This document shows, in pieces, positions 5,273-6,539 of a stretch of 6,539 bases of DNA. The stretch is from NCBI GenBank assembly GCA_025936595.1, contig JAICTB010000126.1, positions 1 through 6,539 of the forward strand, given 5' to 3'. The DNA comes from Thermoleophilia bacterium. GTDB taxonomy: Bacteria > Actinomycetota > Thermoleophilia > Gaiellales > Gaiellaceae. The position numbers were made by a program, and so were the translations under genes. Under the pieces are notes generated by a model. The model made no database searches. It had not been told where the DNA came from and saw only the letters and a program-made list of their open reading frames with translations. Position 1 is the stretch's first letter; every line of letters starts with the position of its first letter.

Positions 5273-6539
5273 ATGACCCGCATGCACACGGGTTTCCCAG
5301 GTGTGGTCCAGCATGACTGGCCGCGGCCGCGCGGCTGGTCACCGCCCCAGCGGCTCGACACGCTGGCAGTCGCGACGCTGCCCGGCGTCGGCGCCACGAT
5401 GGCGAAGCGCCTGCGCGGCTTCGGGATCCAGACGGTGCGCAACCTCCTCTTTCACGCGCCGCGGCGGTACGAGAGCGCTGTCGACCAGGTTGCGATCGCG
5501 AAGGTCGGGCTCGCCGAAGGCGAAGTCGCGATCGAGGGTCGAATAGTCAGCGCTCGCGCGCGGCCGCTGCGAGGGCGGCGAACACTCGTGACGGCGACCG
5601 TGCGCGACGGCAGCGGCGGCCAGGTCAGCGCGTCGTTTTTCAACCAGCCGTGGCTCGCCGAGAAGCTCCAGCCCGGCACCGTCGTCCGCCTGCGCGGAAA
5701 GCTCGGACGCTACGGCTTCGACGTGAAGAACTACGACATCGGCGAGGCGAAGCGCACAGCGGACTACGCGCCCGTCTACCCGGCCGGCGAGGCGATCCAG
5801 TCCGCGCGCCTGCGCGAGCTCGTCCGCACGGCGCTCGCGCTGCACGCAGCAGACCTCCACGACCCGCTCCCAGCAGAGCTCGAGCTGCCGCTGCGCCGCG
5901 ACGCACTCGCGGCGATCCATTTCCCCGCCGACGACCGGCAGGCGGAGGAGGCGCGCAAACGGCTCGCGCTCGACGAGCTCGTCGCGCTGCAGCTCGTCGT
6001 CCAGCGCCTGCGGGAGACGGACGCCGTCGCGCTTGCGCTGCCGCCGCCGGGCGCGCTGATCGAGCGCTACCGCGGTGTCCTGCCGTTCACGCTCACCGAG
6101 CACCAGGAGCACGCGATCGCAGAGATCGACGCCGACCTGCGAGAGACCACGCCGATGCAGCGGCTTCTCCAGGGCGACGTCGGCTCGGGCAAGACGGTGG
6201 TTGCGCTGTACGCGCTGCTGCGCGCGGTGGAGGACGGCCGCCAGGGCGCGCTGATGGCGCCGACCGAGACGCTCGCCGAGCAGCATTTCCTGACGCTCGA
6301 GCCGCTCTGTGCCCAGCTCGGCGTGCGCTGCGTGCTGCTCACCGGCTCGGGCGGCGGCAAGCGCATCCGCGAGGAGATCGCGAACGGGGTCGCGCAGATC
6401 GCCGTCGGCACGCACGCGCTGATCCAGCGCGACGTCGAGTTCGTGGATCTCGCCGTGGCGGTCGTCGACGAGCAGCACCGCTTCGGCGTCGAGCAGCGCA
6501 AGGCGCTCGCCGAGGGCCGTTCGCCGCACGTGCTGCACA
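5273..6539 (+). CDS. recG: ATP-dependent DNA helicase RecG, N-terminal part (cut by window end)
   Basis: RecG is a superfamily 2 helicase that rewinds stalled replication forks and moves branched DNA junctions. The 422 codons present cover about 60% of a usual ~690-residue protein. LPGVG at about 36-40 and LLFHAPRRYE near 58-67 belong to the N-terminal region leading to the OB-fold wedge domain that grips branched DNA, where RLRGKLGRYG is also seen. The helicase domain shows motif I QGDVGSGKT (300-308), motif Ia APTETLAEQH (329-338), GTHALIQ (379-385) and the RecG-type motif II DEQHRFG (399-405). The frame is open to the last base; the second RecA-like domain and the C-terminal region lie beyond the window. 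The gene begins 39 bases after fakB, in the same frame and without overlap. recG near yloU and fakA is a recurrent arrangement in Firmicutes too. Confidence 0.96.
   Translation, partial: MTRMHTGFPGVVQHDWPRPRGWSPPQRLDTLAVATLPGVGATMAKRLRGFGIQTVRNLLFHAPRRYESAVDQVAIAKVGLAEGEVAIEGRIVSARARPLRGRRTLVTATVRDGSGGQVSASFFNQPWLAEKLQPGTVVRLRGKLGRYGFDVKNYDIGEAKRTADYAPVYPAGEAIQSARLRELVRTALALHAADLHDPLPAELELPLRRDALAAIHFPADDRQAEEARKRLALDELVALQLVVQRLRETDAVALALPPPGALIERYRGVLPFTLTEHQEHAIAEIDADLRETTPMQRLLQGDVGSGKTVVALYALLRAVEDGRQGALMAPTETLAEQHFLTLEPLCAQLGVRCVLLTGSGGGKRIREEIANGVAQIAVGTHALIQRDVEFVDLAVAVVDEQHRFGVEQRKALAEGRSPHVLH

Noticed and set aside
5230..5316. A 28-codon ORF starting at the ATGA that ends fakB and running past the recG start
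   Set aside because: No recognisable content. It might couple fakB and recG translation, but recG has its own ribosome binding site and the overlap alone is not evidence.

Overview
The window reads as chromosomal DNA from a G+C-rich bacterium, most likely an actinomycete-type organism; a Thermoleophilia-like lineage is a guess. The reasons are strong G/C at third codon positions, GTG starts, genes packed with 4-base overlaps, and two starts that sit just behind -10-like boxes with no Shine-Dalgarno sequence (leaderless style). All genes that can be supported lie on the + strand.

Layout: (1) 1-786 is the end of a riboflavin gene set: the last 35 codons of a GTP cyclohydrolase II protein (ribA or ribBA), then lumazine synthase (ribH) with an unusual acidic N-terminal extension. 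(2) 801-1008 is a small unit for ribosomal protein L28 (rpmB). (3) 1009-1370 has no gene but is rich in structure: a hairpin over the rpmB stop, a 9-bp tandem repeat, two copies of a roughly 40-bp double-palindrome element, and promoter-like boxes. (4) 1371-5233 is a tightly overlapping run of five genes: an Asp23/YloU-type protein, FakA (fatty acid kinase, DAK2-type), an alpha/beta hydrolase, a stand-alone receiver domain, and a DegV/FakB fatty-acid-binding protein. (5) 5273-6539 is the first ~420 codons of the DNA helicase RecG, cut by the window end.

The order rpmB - yloU - fakA - ... - recG matches an arrangement known from Firmicutes. Here the two halves of the fatty acid kinase system are close together: FakB presents a bound fatty acid and FakA phosphorylates it to acyl phosphate for phospholipid synthesis. 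Between them sit a hydrolase, which could release fatty acids from esters, and a receiver-only signalling protein. That insertion, and the palindromes upstream that resemble operators of FadR-type GntR regulators, are the most interesting parts. No mobile element, CRISPR array, tRNA or rRNA was seen.
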